64,000 nucleotides of DNA from Humulus lupulus (taxonomy: Eukaryota; Streptophyta; Magnoliopsida; Rosales; Cannabaceae), in the NCBI RefSeq assembly GCF_963169125.1, contig NC_084802.1, positions 29,083,107-29,147,106 on the forward strand. Direction: 5' to 3'. This document shows positions 1 through 11,949 of this stretch, one piece after another; the stretch's first letter is position 1, and each line of letters begins with the position of its first letter. A program made the position numbers and the translations under genes. The notes under the pieces were generated by a model. It worked only from the letters and a program-made list of their open reading frames with translations. It did not search any database and was not told the DNA's origin.

Positions 1-1022
1 TTCCTTCGCATTTTCCCGAGCTCCAACCTCACCAATTCACCCCAAACTCTATCCTAAGTCCCAAAACCAACTCTAAACCCCTAACAAACCTCACAACAAC
101 CCAAAGACATCATGCCTAAGCTCACTCACACCTTCAATCCTAAAATTCACTCTTGAATTCCCACTTGACAACTCAAACCAGAAAAGTTATGCACAGCTTG
201 AATTCAAGCACAACCCACACTTCAAACTCCCTAAACCTTAACAAAACAAATCTAATAAACATACAGAGACCTTACCTTAAGTGATAGGTTCAACCTCCAG
301 CTCTTGACCTTCTTCCCCCTTGGTTTCCAAATTCTGAAATTACATAAAACCAGCCACCAACTTATCTCAATTCACCTTCCTTAACTAAAATTCAGACTTA
401 AAACTTAGATATAGCATAATCAAAATCTTACCTCTGAGTTTTCTTGGCCTAAACTTGGTTGATAACATCAGACATCCCTTGATTCTCCTTCCAAGAGTCT
501 AGATTTCTGCTTCTCCTTTCTATCTCCTTTTTGTTCTAATTCTAGGTTTCCACCATTCAGCATAAACCCCTCTCCAAAATATTATACGTATATGTTATTC
601 CCTCAGCTCAAACTCATCTATTTACTACCAACTTACCATTTTAACCCTCCATTAATATCACTTACTAACTAGACCTCAAGGGCTTATTTTTCCTTTCCCT
701 AACTTTGCAATTCTACCACTTTCCCAAAGAAACCTGTTACTTTCTATAGTTACTAATGGTTACACAGGTTACCAAGTCACCAGTTACCTTTATCTAGTTT
801 CCTAGGACCGCCTTGGCACGTGCATCACGTTTGTATCACAGCACCCACGCAGTACAATTCACATATCATAATTATCACATAATATAATTCACATAGTCAT
901 ATAACATGCTTAAAATCATAATCATACATCTTAATCATAATAATCACACATAATTCCCATCATGCCCTCCCGGCATACTAATCAAGGCCCTTAAGCCTTA
1001 TTAGTGAATTAGGGTCGTTACA
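1..1022 (-). mobile_element. LTR fragment, B-type (long gypsy LTR), runs off the left edge
   Basis: The right terminus reads GGGTCGTTACA at 1012-1022. Read on the minus strand this is TGTAACGACCC, the usual start of the long gypsy LTRs in this window. The preceding 45 bp (two inverted blocks around CTAATCAAGG and CTTATTAG) match the ends of the LTRs finishing at 20844, 31112 and 49844. It interrupts the integrase C-terminus of element A, with AAGTG at 1023-1027 as the expected target duplication. The other end and any internal region lie outside the window. There is no coding sequence in it. Confidence 0.75.
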
Positions 1023-2262
1023 AAGTGTTCCTCTCTTCCCAAACCGCTTCACACCTTTCATAGGAGATATCTTTAAGAAGACTTGATCTCCGACTTTGAA
1101 TTCCACATCTCCCCGCTTGGCATCCGCATAACTTTTCTGTCGGCTCTGAGCAGTGAGCATACGTTTTCTAATCAGCGCCACTGCATCTTGAGCCTCTCTA
1201 ACAGCTTCGGGTCCAAGAAGTTGTCTTTCTCCTACCTCGTCCCAATGTAACGGCGATCGACACTTCCTTCCATAAAGTAACTCATAGGGTGCCATACCGA
1301 TCGTTGAATAGTTTCTATTGTTGTAGGAGAACTCTATTAGTGGCAAATACTTACTCCACGATCCTCCGAAGTCTAGTACACAAGCGCTCAACATATCTTA
1401 TAAAATCTGTATGGTACGCTCGGATTGACCATTGGTCTGCGGATGAAATGTCATGCAAAGACTTAACTTGGTACCCATAGCTTGCTACATGCTTCCCCAA
1501 AATCTTGATCTAAAAACCGATCCTCTATCTGATACTATGGTCTTAAGGATTCCATGCAGTCGTACTATTTCTCTAACATAAATGTCTGCGTTTTGGTCGG
1601 CAGTATACGTAGTCTTTACAGGCAGGAAGTGAGCTGACTTGGTTAGTCTATCTACTACTACCCAAGCCGAGTCATGCTACTTATTTGTTTATGGTAATCC
1701 TATCACAAAGTCCATGGCTATGTCTTCCCACTTCCATTATGGGATACTAAGCGGTTGCAATAAGCCTGGAGGTCGCTGATGTTCCGCTTTCACATGCTTT
1801 CACATGCTGGCATACTAAGCATTTGGACACATTTTCTGCTACGTCTTTCTTCATTCCTGGCCACCAATATAGTGCCTTAAGGTCGTGAGTCATCTTAGTC
1901 TACCCTGGGTGAACTGAGTATGGGGTAGTGTGTGCCTTTTCGAAAATCTTTATCTTAATTCCATGGTCATTCGGCACGCATACCCGACTCTTATATCTCA
2001 AGAACCCCTGTCCTGATATAGAGAAATTTGTGGCCTTGCCTTCTTGGACTGCAGCTATGTGAGATACTAACGTGTCATCATGCCCTTGCCCGATCTGTAT
2101 ATCTTCTAACAGACTTGACTTGATGGAAAAGTTAGCCAGTTTACCAATAACTACTAATATTATGGCATTAATCAGCTCTTGCTGGAGCAGCTTTTCTATT
2201 TTGGATAATGCTGCTAGATTTCTGTAACTCTTCCTGCTTAGCGCACCAGCAACTACATTTGC
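1023..2262 (-). pseudogene. Element A integrase (Ty3/gypsy chromovirus), degenerate
   Basis: Integrase inserts retrotransposon cDNA into nuclear DNA. On the minus strand the region begins with a linker that ends in an ALSRK-like motif, followed by the zinc-binding region (WWPGMKKDV, then [10 protein letters not shown]) near 1800-1880. The core is crossed by many stops and frame changes. The last clean part (978-1394 on the minus strand) holds SYNNRNYSTIGMAPYELLYG and the GPY-like basic tail GDQVFLKISPMKGV. A small direct duplication of ACATGCTTTC near 1788-1810 shifts the frame inside the zinc region. The C-terminus, where a chromodomain would follow, is cut off by the LTR at 1022. The family assignment is firm; the protein is dead. 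Confidence 0.85.
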
Positions 2263-2799
2263 TTATCCTTGGTGATATAGGATTTTGCAGTCATAATCCT
2301 TTACTAGTTCTAACGACCTGCGATGTCTCATGTTGAGCTCCTTCTGCATGAAGAAATACTTTAAGCTTTTGCGGTCTGTATAAATCTCACACCGTTCTCC
2401 ATAAAGATAGTGGTGCCAGATTTTCAATGTGAAGACCACCGCTGCCAATTCCATATCGTGCGTTGGATAGCGTTGCTCGTATTCCTTCAGCTGTCTTGAG
2501 GCATAGGCTATCAATTTGTCATTTTGCATCAGCACATAACCTGAACCTTGCTTCGACGCATCACAATATACTATAAACTTGCCATTGGGTGTCAGTACAC
2601 AAAGTATTGGTGATGAGCATAGCTTATCCTTGAGCAACTAGAAACTCTCTTTACATCTATCCTTCTAGTTGAACTTTTTTTGTTTCCGGGTCAGGTTGGT
2701 AAGTGGAGTGGCTATCTTAGAAAAGCCTTCTACAAACCTCCGATAATAGCCTGCTAGCCCGAGAAAACTTCTAACCTCTAACGCATTATTAGGTCTTGG
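2263..2799 (-). pseudogene. Element A RNase H segment of pol
   Basis: This segment degrades the RNA strand during reverse transcription. The minus strand shows a clean stretch at 2637-2263 with [18 protein letters not shown] (the first catalytic Asp), then [20 protein letters not shown] (catalytic Glu side) and [13 protein letters not shown] (a further Asp). This is the usual RT-thumb/RNase H order of plant Ty3/gypsy pol. The 160 bp between this and the RT block (2638-2799) still encode the connection (RSFLGLAGYYRRFVEGF-like) but contain stops. It sits in order between RT and integrase. Confidence 0.85.
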
Positions 2800-3795
2800 T
2801 CAATCCTTCACAGCCTCTACCTTAGCTGGGTCTACAACAACTCCATCTTTGGATTTTATATGGCCGAGGAACGCTACTTGCGAAAGCCAAAATTCACACT
2901 TCTTGAACTTGGTGTAAAGTTGATGCTCCTTCAGCCGTAACATTGTCAATCTTAAATGTTCCCCGTGCTCGACTTTGTCCTTGGAGTATACTAAAATATC
3001 ATAAATGAACACTACGACGAATTTGTCCAAGTAATCCTTGAAGACCCGATTCATTAAATCCATAAATGTGGCTGGAGCATTGGTAAGACCAAAAGACATA
3101 ACTAGAAACTCATAATGTCCATATCGAGTTCTAAAAGCTGTCTTTTGAATATCTTCTTCTCGTGCCTTGAGCTGGTGATACCTGGACCGTAGATCAATCT
3201 TAGAAAACACAGTCGCTCCTCGGAGTTGATCAAACAAGTCGTCGATCTGGGGTAGCATGTACTTATTCTTAATTGTCACCTTATTCAGCTCGCGGTAATC
3301 TATACACATCTGCATGCTTCCGTCCTTCTTCTTCACAAATAGAATCGGTGCTCCCCATGGCGAATGACTTAATCTAATGAAACCCAAGTATAAGAGTTCT
3401 TGTAACCGCGTTTTCAACTCCTTGAGTTCGATAGGTGCCATCCGGTATGGTTCCTTAGAGATAGGCTCGGTTCCTGGTACTAGTTCGATTATGAAGTCAA
3501 TTTCCCTAGTCGGCGACAAACCTGGTAAGTCGTCAGGAAATATTTCTGGAAATTCCTTTATAATGCGAACGTCTCCAACCTTTAGTGTTGTTTCCTTTAC
3601 CACATCCATAACGCTGGCTAAGAATGCGTGACATCCTTTCTCTATCATCCTTTGAGCTTTGAGAGATGAGATAAGCGGTGTCCGTAGTCCTGAAACCTTT
3701 CCCATAAAACATAGTCTCTGACTGTCAGGAATTTCGAATGTCACTTGCTTACGTCTACAGTCGATGGATGCGCCATGCCTTGCTAGCAAATCCAT
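2800..3795 (-). pseudogene. Element A protease tail plus reverse transcriptase
   Basis: An open frame of 331 codons on the minus strand. It starts in the C-terminal part of the protease domain ([16 protein letters not shown]), runs through the linker [20 protein letters not shown], and then the RT palm and fingers: [91 protein letters not shown]. The catalytic box normally reads F-I-D-D-I-L; here it reads FIYDIL because the first Asp codon (plus 3001-3003) is TAT, Tyr. It stops at 2799 just after the LGHI box. The lineage is chromovirus, closest by motif to the Tekay/Del type. It is not functional. Confidence 0.92.
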
Positions 3796-4080
3796 GCCCA
3801 GTACTATGTCGAAGTCTTTGATTTCTAGTTCTATCAGGTCTCCTTCTAGTTCTATGCCCTCGATTTTGATCGGTACTCCTCGTACTATTTGTGATGATAG
3901 GACTACTTCACCCCTGTCACAAACCTAGTTCTAAATCTTTCACAAAGTTTGTCTAATTTCTCTATAATTCCTAACGAGATATATGAGTGTGTTGATCTCG
4001 ACTCAAATAATACTGAACATATATTATCGAGGATAGGAATCTGACCTGTGACCACTTTGTTACTAGCTTTAGCTTCTCCC
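3796..4080 (-). pseudogene. Element A aspartic protease, N-terminal part, degenerate
   Basis: The minus strand shows the protease opening (VVTGQIPILDNICSVLFES) and then RSTHSYIS, where plant gypsy proteases have DSGATHSF. The catalytic triad D-S/T-G is therefore replaced by E-S-R (near 3990-4012), and stops follow downstream. This places it as the inactive protease of element A, between the gag zinc knuckle and RT. Confidence 0.75.
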
Positions 4081-4396
4081 TAGGTCAAGGCAAAGACTCT
4101 GGCTGGAACCATCTTGTTGTCCCTTTTCTCTTCTTGCTTGAGCTGTGGACATTCCCTCTTCCGATGACCTTCCTGGCCACAATTGTAACATCCTTTGGTG
4201 TTTGCACGACACTCCCCAGGATGTTTCTTTTGGCATTTGGAGCACTGCGGATATTCTACATAACCTGACCTATTGCTTCCATCACTAGTCCGTGCTCTTT
4301 TGTCAGGACGCCTTCTCTTCTGGCCATTATTGTTGCTATGCTGATGATTGTTGTTGTGGTTCCGACCATTCTGAGGTTGATTTTGCTACTTAGGTT
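4081..4396 (-). pseudogene. Element A gag C-terminus with CCHC zinc knuckle
   Basis: On the minus strand an Asn/His-rich linker is followed by a first Cys/His cluster (CSKCQKKHPGECR) and a classical CCHC knuckle, CYNCGQEGHRKREC, at about 4145-4200. This is the nucleocapsid RNA-binding part of gag. The upstream part of the same gag continues at 6261, on the other side of an inserted solo LTR. Confidence 0.88.
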
Positions 4397-4401
4397 CAGA
4401 C

Positions 4402-6260
4402 TGTTGGAAAAAGCTTATACAGGATCTTTATTTATTTTCATGTATATCTAATATTAAACAAATTAATACGAGATAGCCTAAAACATGTTTCTAAAATTGA
4501 ATTCAAAGAGAAACAAATAATATAATACTTACAGTATACGCAGCGGAATTAAGAGTCCTTCCTTCAGTTTCTCTAACTCTTGTATCCTTTCTGTCGCAAA
4601 GTATTATCAAGAAACTGAACCGATCTTCTATTTTCTTCACGATCTTCCAATGTATCCTTAGAACCACCTAGACTAGTGTGGGCAATTCTCAACACATGAG
4701 ATATATATAGAGAGAAGAAGAGAAAATAACAAAGTGGCTTAGAAAAGGACTTGTGTTTAGAGAGAATATAAAACTATCAGAAAATCTGACTTGTGACTTA
4801 TCTGCCGTCTCTAAAATCTTCTCTCTAAGCACTCCTTTTATAGACTCAATTAGGTCATTTAATTTAATTAAAAAACCAATAAAATAACACCCATTTTGAA
4901 GCCCTAGGTCGAAATTATCATGGGCTATAGGCCCGTGAAATTTCCCATTTGATTATAAGTCCATTGGACTTAAAATCAAGGCCTGTATTATTTTTTATTG
5001 ATTTAATTAATTAAATAATTATTTAAATCCTTTATCAAATTAATTATTTATAATTTGAACCTTTATTTAAATTTATTTATTAATTTAGATACTAATTTAT
5101 CTTAATTAATAAATCTGCCATAATTTCTCTTTTCTTCTCAAAATTACACAACTCTGTGAAACTATCCAAAATTGACCTGGTCAACTTTGATAATTCTAAT
5201 TGATGATTAAATCAATTAATTGAGACTATCTAGATGATTTTATCCAAGGTACAATGGGGACCATGGGCCTATGAAATCAAGCTCCAATAAGTTATCATAA
5301 ATTTAACAAATAAATTTACTAACTTATTAATTCCTCGTGACTCCACTATAGACTTGGAATTGCACTCTTGAATTCATTGAACGCTCTATAACAAATATAG
5401 ATACGCTATTAATTATCCATTGTTACAACCATAATTTTCACTCAATCCTCTATAGACGGTCTACAATGAGATAGGACTAAAATACCGTTTTACCCCTCAT
5501 TGTATTTTATCCTTAAAACACTTAGTTCCTTGTAAATGATATTTCAGTAAACTAATTTAATTACTGAAATGAGATCTCTATCATTTAACACCTTGTACCA
5601 AACTAAAAGGAAACCATCGTTTCATTTCTTCATCAGAAGCTATAGATGTTCATATCTATGATTAACACTCCCACTCAATTATACTACCGAGTTCCCAAGA
5701 TGTAAGTATGGGCTAGTCCGTAGGGAAAGCTAGTAACGAACAAGTCAAAGAACTCAAATAATACAATCAGTTAGAATACTAACCACTCAGAATTGAGATT
5801 GAATTGACCTATGGTCAACTATGTGATATGACTAGAATAGATAATAACGGTATGTTTACTTATCTTATCAACTGTCAATATCGGTCCTGTCCGATGTAAC
5901 AAATACATCCGATCTTATCTACTTTGCTAATGTTCTGGAAAGAACATAACACTGTAATGTGTAAGTAGATCATATCGTAGATTGGCAAGTCAGTGTAAAT
6001 CCGGTGCACTGACTAATCTTAGGACTAACTTATTTTTGAACATATAATCATATTTATATTCCACTGTGATTACGTCACTATAAATAAGATTAGCTATATG
6101 CTCGGGATTTAATAGAAGTTTATATTAAACAAATAATCATGAAAATAAAACATGTGAGCAAAGTGATTGACCAAGTCAAAAAATGATTTCTATTCTTTTA
6201 TTGATAATAAAATGAGATTACAAAGAATTTGGGTTTTAATTAGGGCATAAAACCCCAACA
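4402..6260 (-). mobile_element. Solo LTR, 1859 bp, probably Ty1/copia type
   Basis: It begins TGTTGG and ends CCAACA, and is flanked by a perfect 5-bp target duplication CAGAC (4397-4401 and 6261-6265). It interrupts element A gag exactly. A minus-strand TATA box (TCTATAAAAGGAG) lies near 4835, so U3 is at the high-coordinate side. It holds no PBS, internal region or ORF. Related copies occupy about 24050-26106 and 46749-50630; all share the block GATGTAAGTATGGGCTAG. The copia assignment rests on termini and lack of gypsy features and is not proven. Confidence 0.85.
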
Positions 6261-7156
6261 CAGACTTGCTGGCCTCCTCCTTACTGACACATGCCTAAAG
6301 CCTTTCCACCTCTATAGCTGTTTCTGGAGCATCAGTGTAAGAAGTGGTTCCAGGATTTGCTAGCTTGACTCCTAGCTCAATCTTGTGTCTGAGTCCCCTA
6401 ATGAACTTGGTAACCCTCAGGAAATCGGTTGGGACCAACTCTGGCGCGAACTTGGCTAGATGATCGAACTGTCAAGCATACTCTACTACCGTTAAGTTGC
6501 CCTGCTTCAGACTGGTGAATTCTTCCACCCTCGTGGCGATGATTGCCGAGTTGTAATACTTCTTATGAAAGAGCTCCACAAATCTCGTCCAAGTCATGGT
6601 GGTGACATCATGAGTCTGCTGTACTAAATCCCACAAGATTCTGGCATCCTTCTTCAGAAGAGAAGAAACGCAGGATATGCGATCCGCGTTGCCGAGGCTC
6701 ATGTGTGCTAGGATCGGCTCTACATTCCTGAACCATTCTTCTGCCTCGAAGGGGTCGGTTGTCCCTTCAAAGTTTGGAGCATGTTGCTTATGAAACTGCT
6801 CATATACTGGCTCTATGTATTGAGCTGGACAAGGCGCATAGTTCGCCATTGGCCATCCCCCATACGGACCTACTTGCTGGGGTGCTTGAACCGCTGGCTG
6901 AGGCTGCGGTTGTGGCTGAGGCTGGGGCTGAATCTGAGGCTGCGGCTGAGTCTGTTGTCGTTGTTCCTGCAGCAGTTTCCACTTGTTATCGTAGCCGGAC
7001 AATTTCAGGGGTGTAGTCAACCGGAGGCGGTGCACTTCTATTAGCAACAGCATTGGTAGCACGTGTTCCCCTTCTTCGAACTTGAGGGGCTTCGTTAGTC
7101 TTGTTGGAGGCATTGGAGGCATTGCCAGCTGTGCGTGCAGATCTTTTGAGCAACAT
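6261..7156 (-). pseudogene. Element A gag, N-terminal and core part
   Basis: Gag is the capsid protein that packages element RNA. The minus-strand frame from 7122 carries a Gln/Pro repeat tract (6900-6960), then the Retrotrans_gag core: HAPNFEGTTDPFEAEEWF, KKDARILWDLVQQ, TWTRFVELFHKKYYN and FTSLKQGNLTVVEYA. A stop follows at 6472 and the reading continues degenerate to 6261. An alternative start is the ATG at 7156 in another frame, whose product (a Ser/Ala/Thr-rich leader) crosses into the core frame only by a shift near the Gln/Pro tract. It is split by the solo LTR at 4402-6260. Confidence 0.88.
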
Positions 7157-8310
7157 CTTCAGCAAATTTCTAACAGTCGAGAAAAAAAATATTAGAACTT
7201 ACCCTAATAGGCTCTAAGGAAAAATTAGTCTAAGCAAACATAACTTGAACCTATTAGTTATGATTTCTTATGAAAAAAATTATGTAAGCCTTCTTTATTA
7301 TTAGGGTGTGTTTCTATACTTAGAAAATCAGCCATCTTAATTATTTTCTAAGTCTGTTTCTAATCATCCTATATGACTTAATTCTCAGGCTTGAAATTCG
7401 TCGTTGTTCCAAAGTTAACCATATTGAGGGAGGGTTGGGACTAGTAAAATCGTTCCCACTACTATGGCCCCCTAAACTCTTAATACAGAACCCAATCCAT
7501 TGATTTGTATCCACCCTCACCGAACTTGGTCATTATTTAATGATTTTATTATTTCTTATGATTATAAAAAAAAAATCAAACTCATACATGTCATTGAAAA
7601 ATAACAATAATATTCATGTGGAAAAAGATTTCACTAAGTACAATCATAAATGCAAAAATAAATAAATCAATAAAGAAATAAATAAGCTAAACTTAAAATA
7701 ACTAGGGTAAATCTAAAAATCAGGATCTGACCCTTCATCTAACATGTCATCATCTATTTCTTCATAATCTTCATTATCTTGAGCCTCAAAACTACCTTAG
7801 GGAAGATTCATGAAGATGTTATGCTTTTGTTCATTAGTGAATTGAAATTCCAACTTAGAGGTGAACCTAAGTATGAGAAAATAATGTCTCATGGCTACTG
7901 GTAAATCATCATCATCATCTATAGTCTCCCATATTTCTTCTAATGTTGAAATTACAAAAGGAAAATCTTTAAAATAGCCTAATTACTAGGACTTATTGTT
8001 CTGTAGCTCTCATCATAATTTGCTTAGTAGTTTGAAGGTGGACTATCTCCTTGTGGAATAAGATCAATATTTGAGTGATTCTTTCTAACATAAATATTGT
8101 AATCCTTGGCTCTCTAATCCTTTTCAATGCCTTAATGGCTCTGATATCCTGATAGGTCAAGGATCCATCCATTATAACTGAAAACATAATGGCTAAAACG
8201 TTAGCTAATAACATAAACATAAACATAATAAACATAGACACTTACATTGGTGGTTAGATTCAGAGCTTGTGCGTGTGTATCAAGGAGAACTTCATGCATT
8301 TGAACTGTGG
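7157..8310 (-). other. Untranslated leader of element A
   Basis: About 1.15 kb between the gag start and the PBS. It is AT-rich with no protein domain I can recognise; the short open frame at 7993-8241 shows no family features. A long leader of this size fits plant chromoviruses with long LTRs. A separate insertion inside it cannot be excluded. Confidence 0.5.
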
Positions 8311-8322
8311 GCTCTAATACCA
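8311..8322 (-). promoter_or_regulatory. Primer binding site of element A (tRNA-iMet type)
   Basis: The minus strand reads TGGTATTAGAGC, one base off the initiator-Met tRNA complement TGGTATCAGAGC. It lies 2 nt from the LTR edge at 8325. It proves the minus orientation of A and that the LTR at 8325 upwards is its 5' LTR. Confidence 0.85.
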
Positions 8323-8324
8323 AC

Positions 8325-9663
8325 TGTAATGCCCCGACTATTTCTAAGACCTCGGACCATTAAAAGCAACTAAACATAGCTACTATTTTGAATACATATT
8401 TAAGAAATAACATAACTTTATTTAAAACCCAAAATATTGTGCCAAATACAAAATACGGTATGGGTACCCATTGTTTAGTACATAAAAAATAATAACATAA
8501 CTTTAATCAATTGTTTAAATACTATGTGCGGAAATACATAAAACATAAATCAAAAGACTTCAAAACAACGTCATCCTCAATCTTCCAACAGTCCATTCAA
8601 TCCATTCATCCTCAACACACATGCCAAGTTGCCACGAATCCTTCCCGCCTTGCATGCTCATTTTCCTGCACCATCTAAAAAGAAAGGAATGAGCCTAATG
8701 CCCAACAAGGAAAATCTACTAACAACATATATGTCATAAATCATAAAGCATAAGACTATATCATAATGCATATACTATAAAACATATGACTATAAAAACG
8801 TATATCATATAGGACTACAATATTATTGGCCATCAACTCATTAACGTGGTATGTGATAAAACCATCTAGGTCCTCAGTTTACTAATCGAGGTAGGTTAGA
8901 TCACAACTATAGTATATGATAATCCATCTAGGTCCTCTGTCTAATAATCGAGGTAGGGTAAATCATAACTCTAAACCATGAAAATGATAAAAATTCTTGG
9001 GGCTTTCTATCTAAGCAAGTCATATGCCCAAGGACTACAACATATATCATATCACATATCATATCTTAGCATAAAACATATTATAACATAAACATATAAA
9101 CACATATAATCTAACCTATTTTTCTTACCAAAAACCAGGATATGGAGACAAGAACGAGATTTGGAACACTCCTAAAACCAACAGTAAAACCATGAGTTTC
9201 TAAAGAAAAGGAGATGAAAAAGAGAACTAAACCATCAAAGAATAAACTTACCGAAAATAACCTTAAGTTTCAAGAAACTTAAACACCTAATCAAGAATCA
9301 TAAAAATAAGTTAGGATCTGGAAGAAAACAAAAGAAAACTAAAGAACTATGAAGAACTGAACTTAAGGATAAGAATACCTTGGATGAACTATGACTTTGA
9401 TCTACACCTCGATACCGAAATAACACCCTATCTTACTTCTCAAGTGTTTAGAAAAGCTTAGATTGGAAAAGCTTTTAACCCAAAATCCAAGTGTTTCTCT
9501 CTATAGTAACCTTAGCAGCTTGGAGGCTCTGAAGAATGCTTGAAGAATGAAGGAAATGACTGAGTACTAGGTCCTATTTATAGAGTTCAAGGAGTGAAAC
9601 TAACCCATTTTAATTTGAATAAATAAATGAATTTAAAATGAAAAAGATTTGAATTTAAATAAA
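8325..9663 (-). mobile_element. 5' LTR of element A, truncated in U3
   Basis: It starts TGTAATGCCCC next to the PBS and aligns along its length with the solo LTR at 14338-16261: the same 'AAGGAGTGAGCCTAATGCCCA' type block and the same TATA context. The minus-strand TATA box CTATAAATAG is at 9574-9583. Homology stops about 80 bp above the TATA box; the remaining roughly 700 bp of U3 seen in the solo copy is absent and the sequence passes straight into pol of element B. Confidence 0.82.
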
Positions 9664-10947
9664 GGAACATTGCTCGGTCTAGGCCAATCTCTAACTGCCT
9701 CATTCTTACTTGGATCAACCAGAATCCCCTCCTTATTGACGATGTGACCCAGAAACGTGACTTGCGGTAGCCAAAACTCACACTTGCTGAACTTAGCATA
9801 TAACTTATGCTCCCTTAACTACTGTAAAACCAAACGCAGATGCTGCTTGTGCTCTGTCTCTGACTGAGAGTACACCAAGATGTCGTTGATGAATACAATC
9901 ACAAACTTATCCAAATAATCCTTGAAAATTATATTCATCATATCCATAAAAGCTGCTGGGGCATTGGTTAATCCAAAGGACATAACTAGGAATTCATAAT
10001 GTCCATACCTCGTTCAGAAATCGGTCTTTGGTATGTCCTCCTCTTTAATCCTTAACTGATGGTAACTTGACTGGAGATCAATCTTTGAAAACATCGTACT
10101 CCCCTGTAACTTATCAAATAAATCATCGATCCCTGTAGTCAATGCACATCCTAAGAGATCCATCCTTCTTCTTAACAAACAACACTGTAGCACCCCATGG
10201 CGAGAAACTCGTTCTGATGAACCCCAAATCAAGTAATTCTTGCAACTGGATCTTCAACTCCTTTAACTCTACTGGAGCCATTCTGTAAGGCGTCCTATAT
10301 ACTGGCTCCACCCCTGGCGCTAACTCAATAACAAAGTCAATCTCCCGCTGCGGCGGCAAGCCTGGCAGATCTGCTGGAAATAAATCTGGAAATTCACACA
10401 CCAATCTAGTCTCACCCAGTTCAGCCGACTCAACCCTAGAAGTGTCTACAACATTTGCTAGGAATCCTATGCAACCTTCCTGCATCAGGTCTCTAGCCCT
10501 CAATGCTGAAATAATAGGTATTCGCAGTCCACTAGACATCCCCACGAATACAAAGGGTACCTCCCCTTCTGGTTCAAAAGTCACCATCTTGCGCTTGCAG
10601 TCAATCGTTGCCCCATATTTTGCTAACCAATCCATTCCTAAGATCATATCAAAGTCATCCATCGCAAGCTCAATCAGATCAACAGACAATTCCCTACCAT
10701 CTACCTCTACTAGTAAAGCCCTAATCCATCTCCTAGAGACTACCAGTTCCCCAGTTGGCAACAAAGTCTGAAAACCCCTAGCATACATAACACCAGGTCT
10801 ACACAGCTGATCTATCACCCTAGCAAACACAAACGAGTGGGTAGCTCCCGAATCAAACAATGCAGTATATAAAGACCCAACACTAGAAATCTGACCTGTC
10901 ACAACTGAGGGGCTAGCCTCCGCCTCATTCTGAGTCAAGGTAAACAC
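9664..10947 (-). pseudogene. Element B protease and reverse transcriptase
   Basis: The minus strand from 10947 encodes the aspartic protease with an intact DSGATHSF active site and the [10 protein letters not shown] flap region. The pol linker ([20 protein letters not shown]) and RT follow up to MCIDYR at about 10130. There roughly 45 nt are missing (the segment that normally carries ELNKVTVKNKYPLP), and the frame shifts into [21 protein letters not shown] continues with [20 protein letters not shown] and the catalytic box FINDILVYS, where the first catalytic Asp is Asn (plus 9885-9887). The segment ends at the LGHI/WPRPSNV region, where the LTR of A abuts. Chromovirus; non-functional. Confidence 0.93.
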
Positions 10948-10995
10948 TCTGGCAAGAGCCAGACTGTCTCCCTGCTTTTGCTCCTCCTTCCTGAC

Positions 10996-11949
10996 TTATG
11001 GGCAGTCCTTCTTCAAATGATTGGCACTCCCACAAACAAAGCAGGCCCTGATCCTACACTCACCATGATGTCGCCATCTGCACCGAGGACACACTAGGAA
11101 ACTCCTCCAGTTGTCACTTCCGCCCTGACGGCAACCAAAAGCACCCCGTGCCCTCCTATCAGAACTGGGAGGAACGAAGGGATCTGGGGCCTTCCTCTTT
11201 AGCTCACTGGGGCCACTACCCCGACTGGATCCAACAAAATGAGGCACTGTCCTCCTAGCATCATGCCTAATAACGCTCTCTCTCCAGATCTAGTCCTTGG
11301 CCCCTTCAGCTGTAAGGGCCTTGTCCACAACCTGAGCATAGGTAGTAGTCCCTGGATCCAAGGTGATCTTCACATCATGGGCGATCATAACATTTAGCCC
11401 CCATACAAATCTGTCTCTCCTTGCCGCATCCATCAGCACTAAATTTGGCGCAAACTTCGCCAATCGGTCAAATTTCAGAGCATACTCCGTCACAGTCAAC
11501 CGGTACTGAGTCAGGTTGATGAACTCGTCAACCTTTGCAGCTCGGACTGCTACATTGTAATATTTCTCGTTGGAGATATTCTTGAATTCTTCCCAGGTCA
11601 TGACTACCACATTCCTTCTCTGAACCACAACATCCCACCAGATGCGGGCATCCTCTCTAAACATATAACTAGCACAGGCAACTTTCTCGTTCCCCTCAAC
11701 CCTCATGAAATCCAGGATAGAGGAAACCATATTCATCCACTGCTCTGCCCGCAGTGGGTCTGGTCCACCCTCAAAGGTGGGAGGATGATGCTTCCTAAAC
11801 CTTTCATACAGAGGTTCCCACCTGTTCTCAACCACAGGCTGAACCGGTACTGGTGCCGCACCCTGCTGAATTGGCAGCCCAGTAACCTGTGGAGGGGCTT
11901 GCTGCCTCAACTGACGAAGTTCTTCTTCTGTTCTCTGCAACCTTGCTTC
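10996..11949 (-). pseudogene. Element B gag, core and zinc knuckle
   Basis: The minus strand encodes a short coiled-coil (EARLQRTEEELRQLRQQ), the Retrotrans_gag core (PPTFEGGPDPLRAEQWM, REDARIWWDVVVQ, MTWEEFKNISNEKYY), a stop near 11289, then a Cys-rich tail with CPRCRWRHHGEC and the knuckle CFVCGSANHLKKDC near 11000-11060. Only a few stops break an otherwise well kept frame, so B is younger than A. The N-terminus of the same gag is at 12940-13052, beyond an inserted solo LTR. A 48-bp gap to the protease start has one more stop. Confidence 0.92.

Noticed and set aside
6759..7044. Plus-strand and alternate-frame Ala/Glu/Leu-rich open frames
   Set aside because: They are frame shadows of the Gln/Pro tract of gag on the minus strand.
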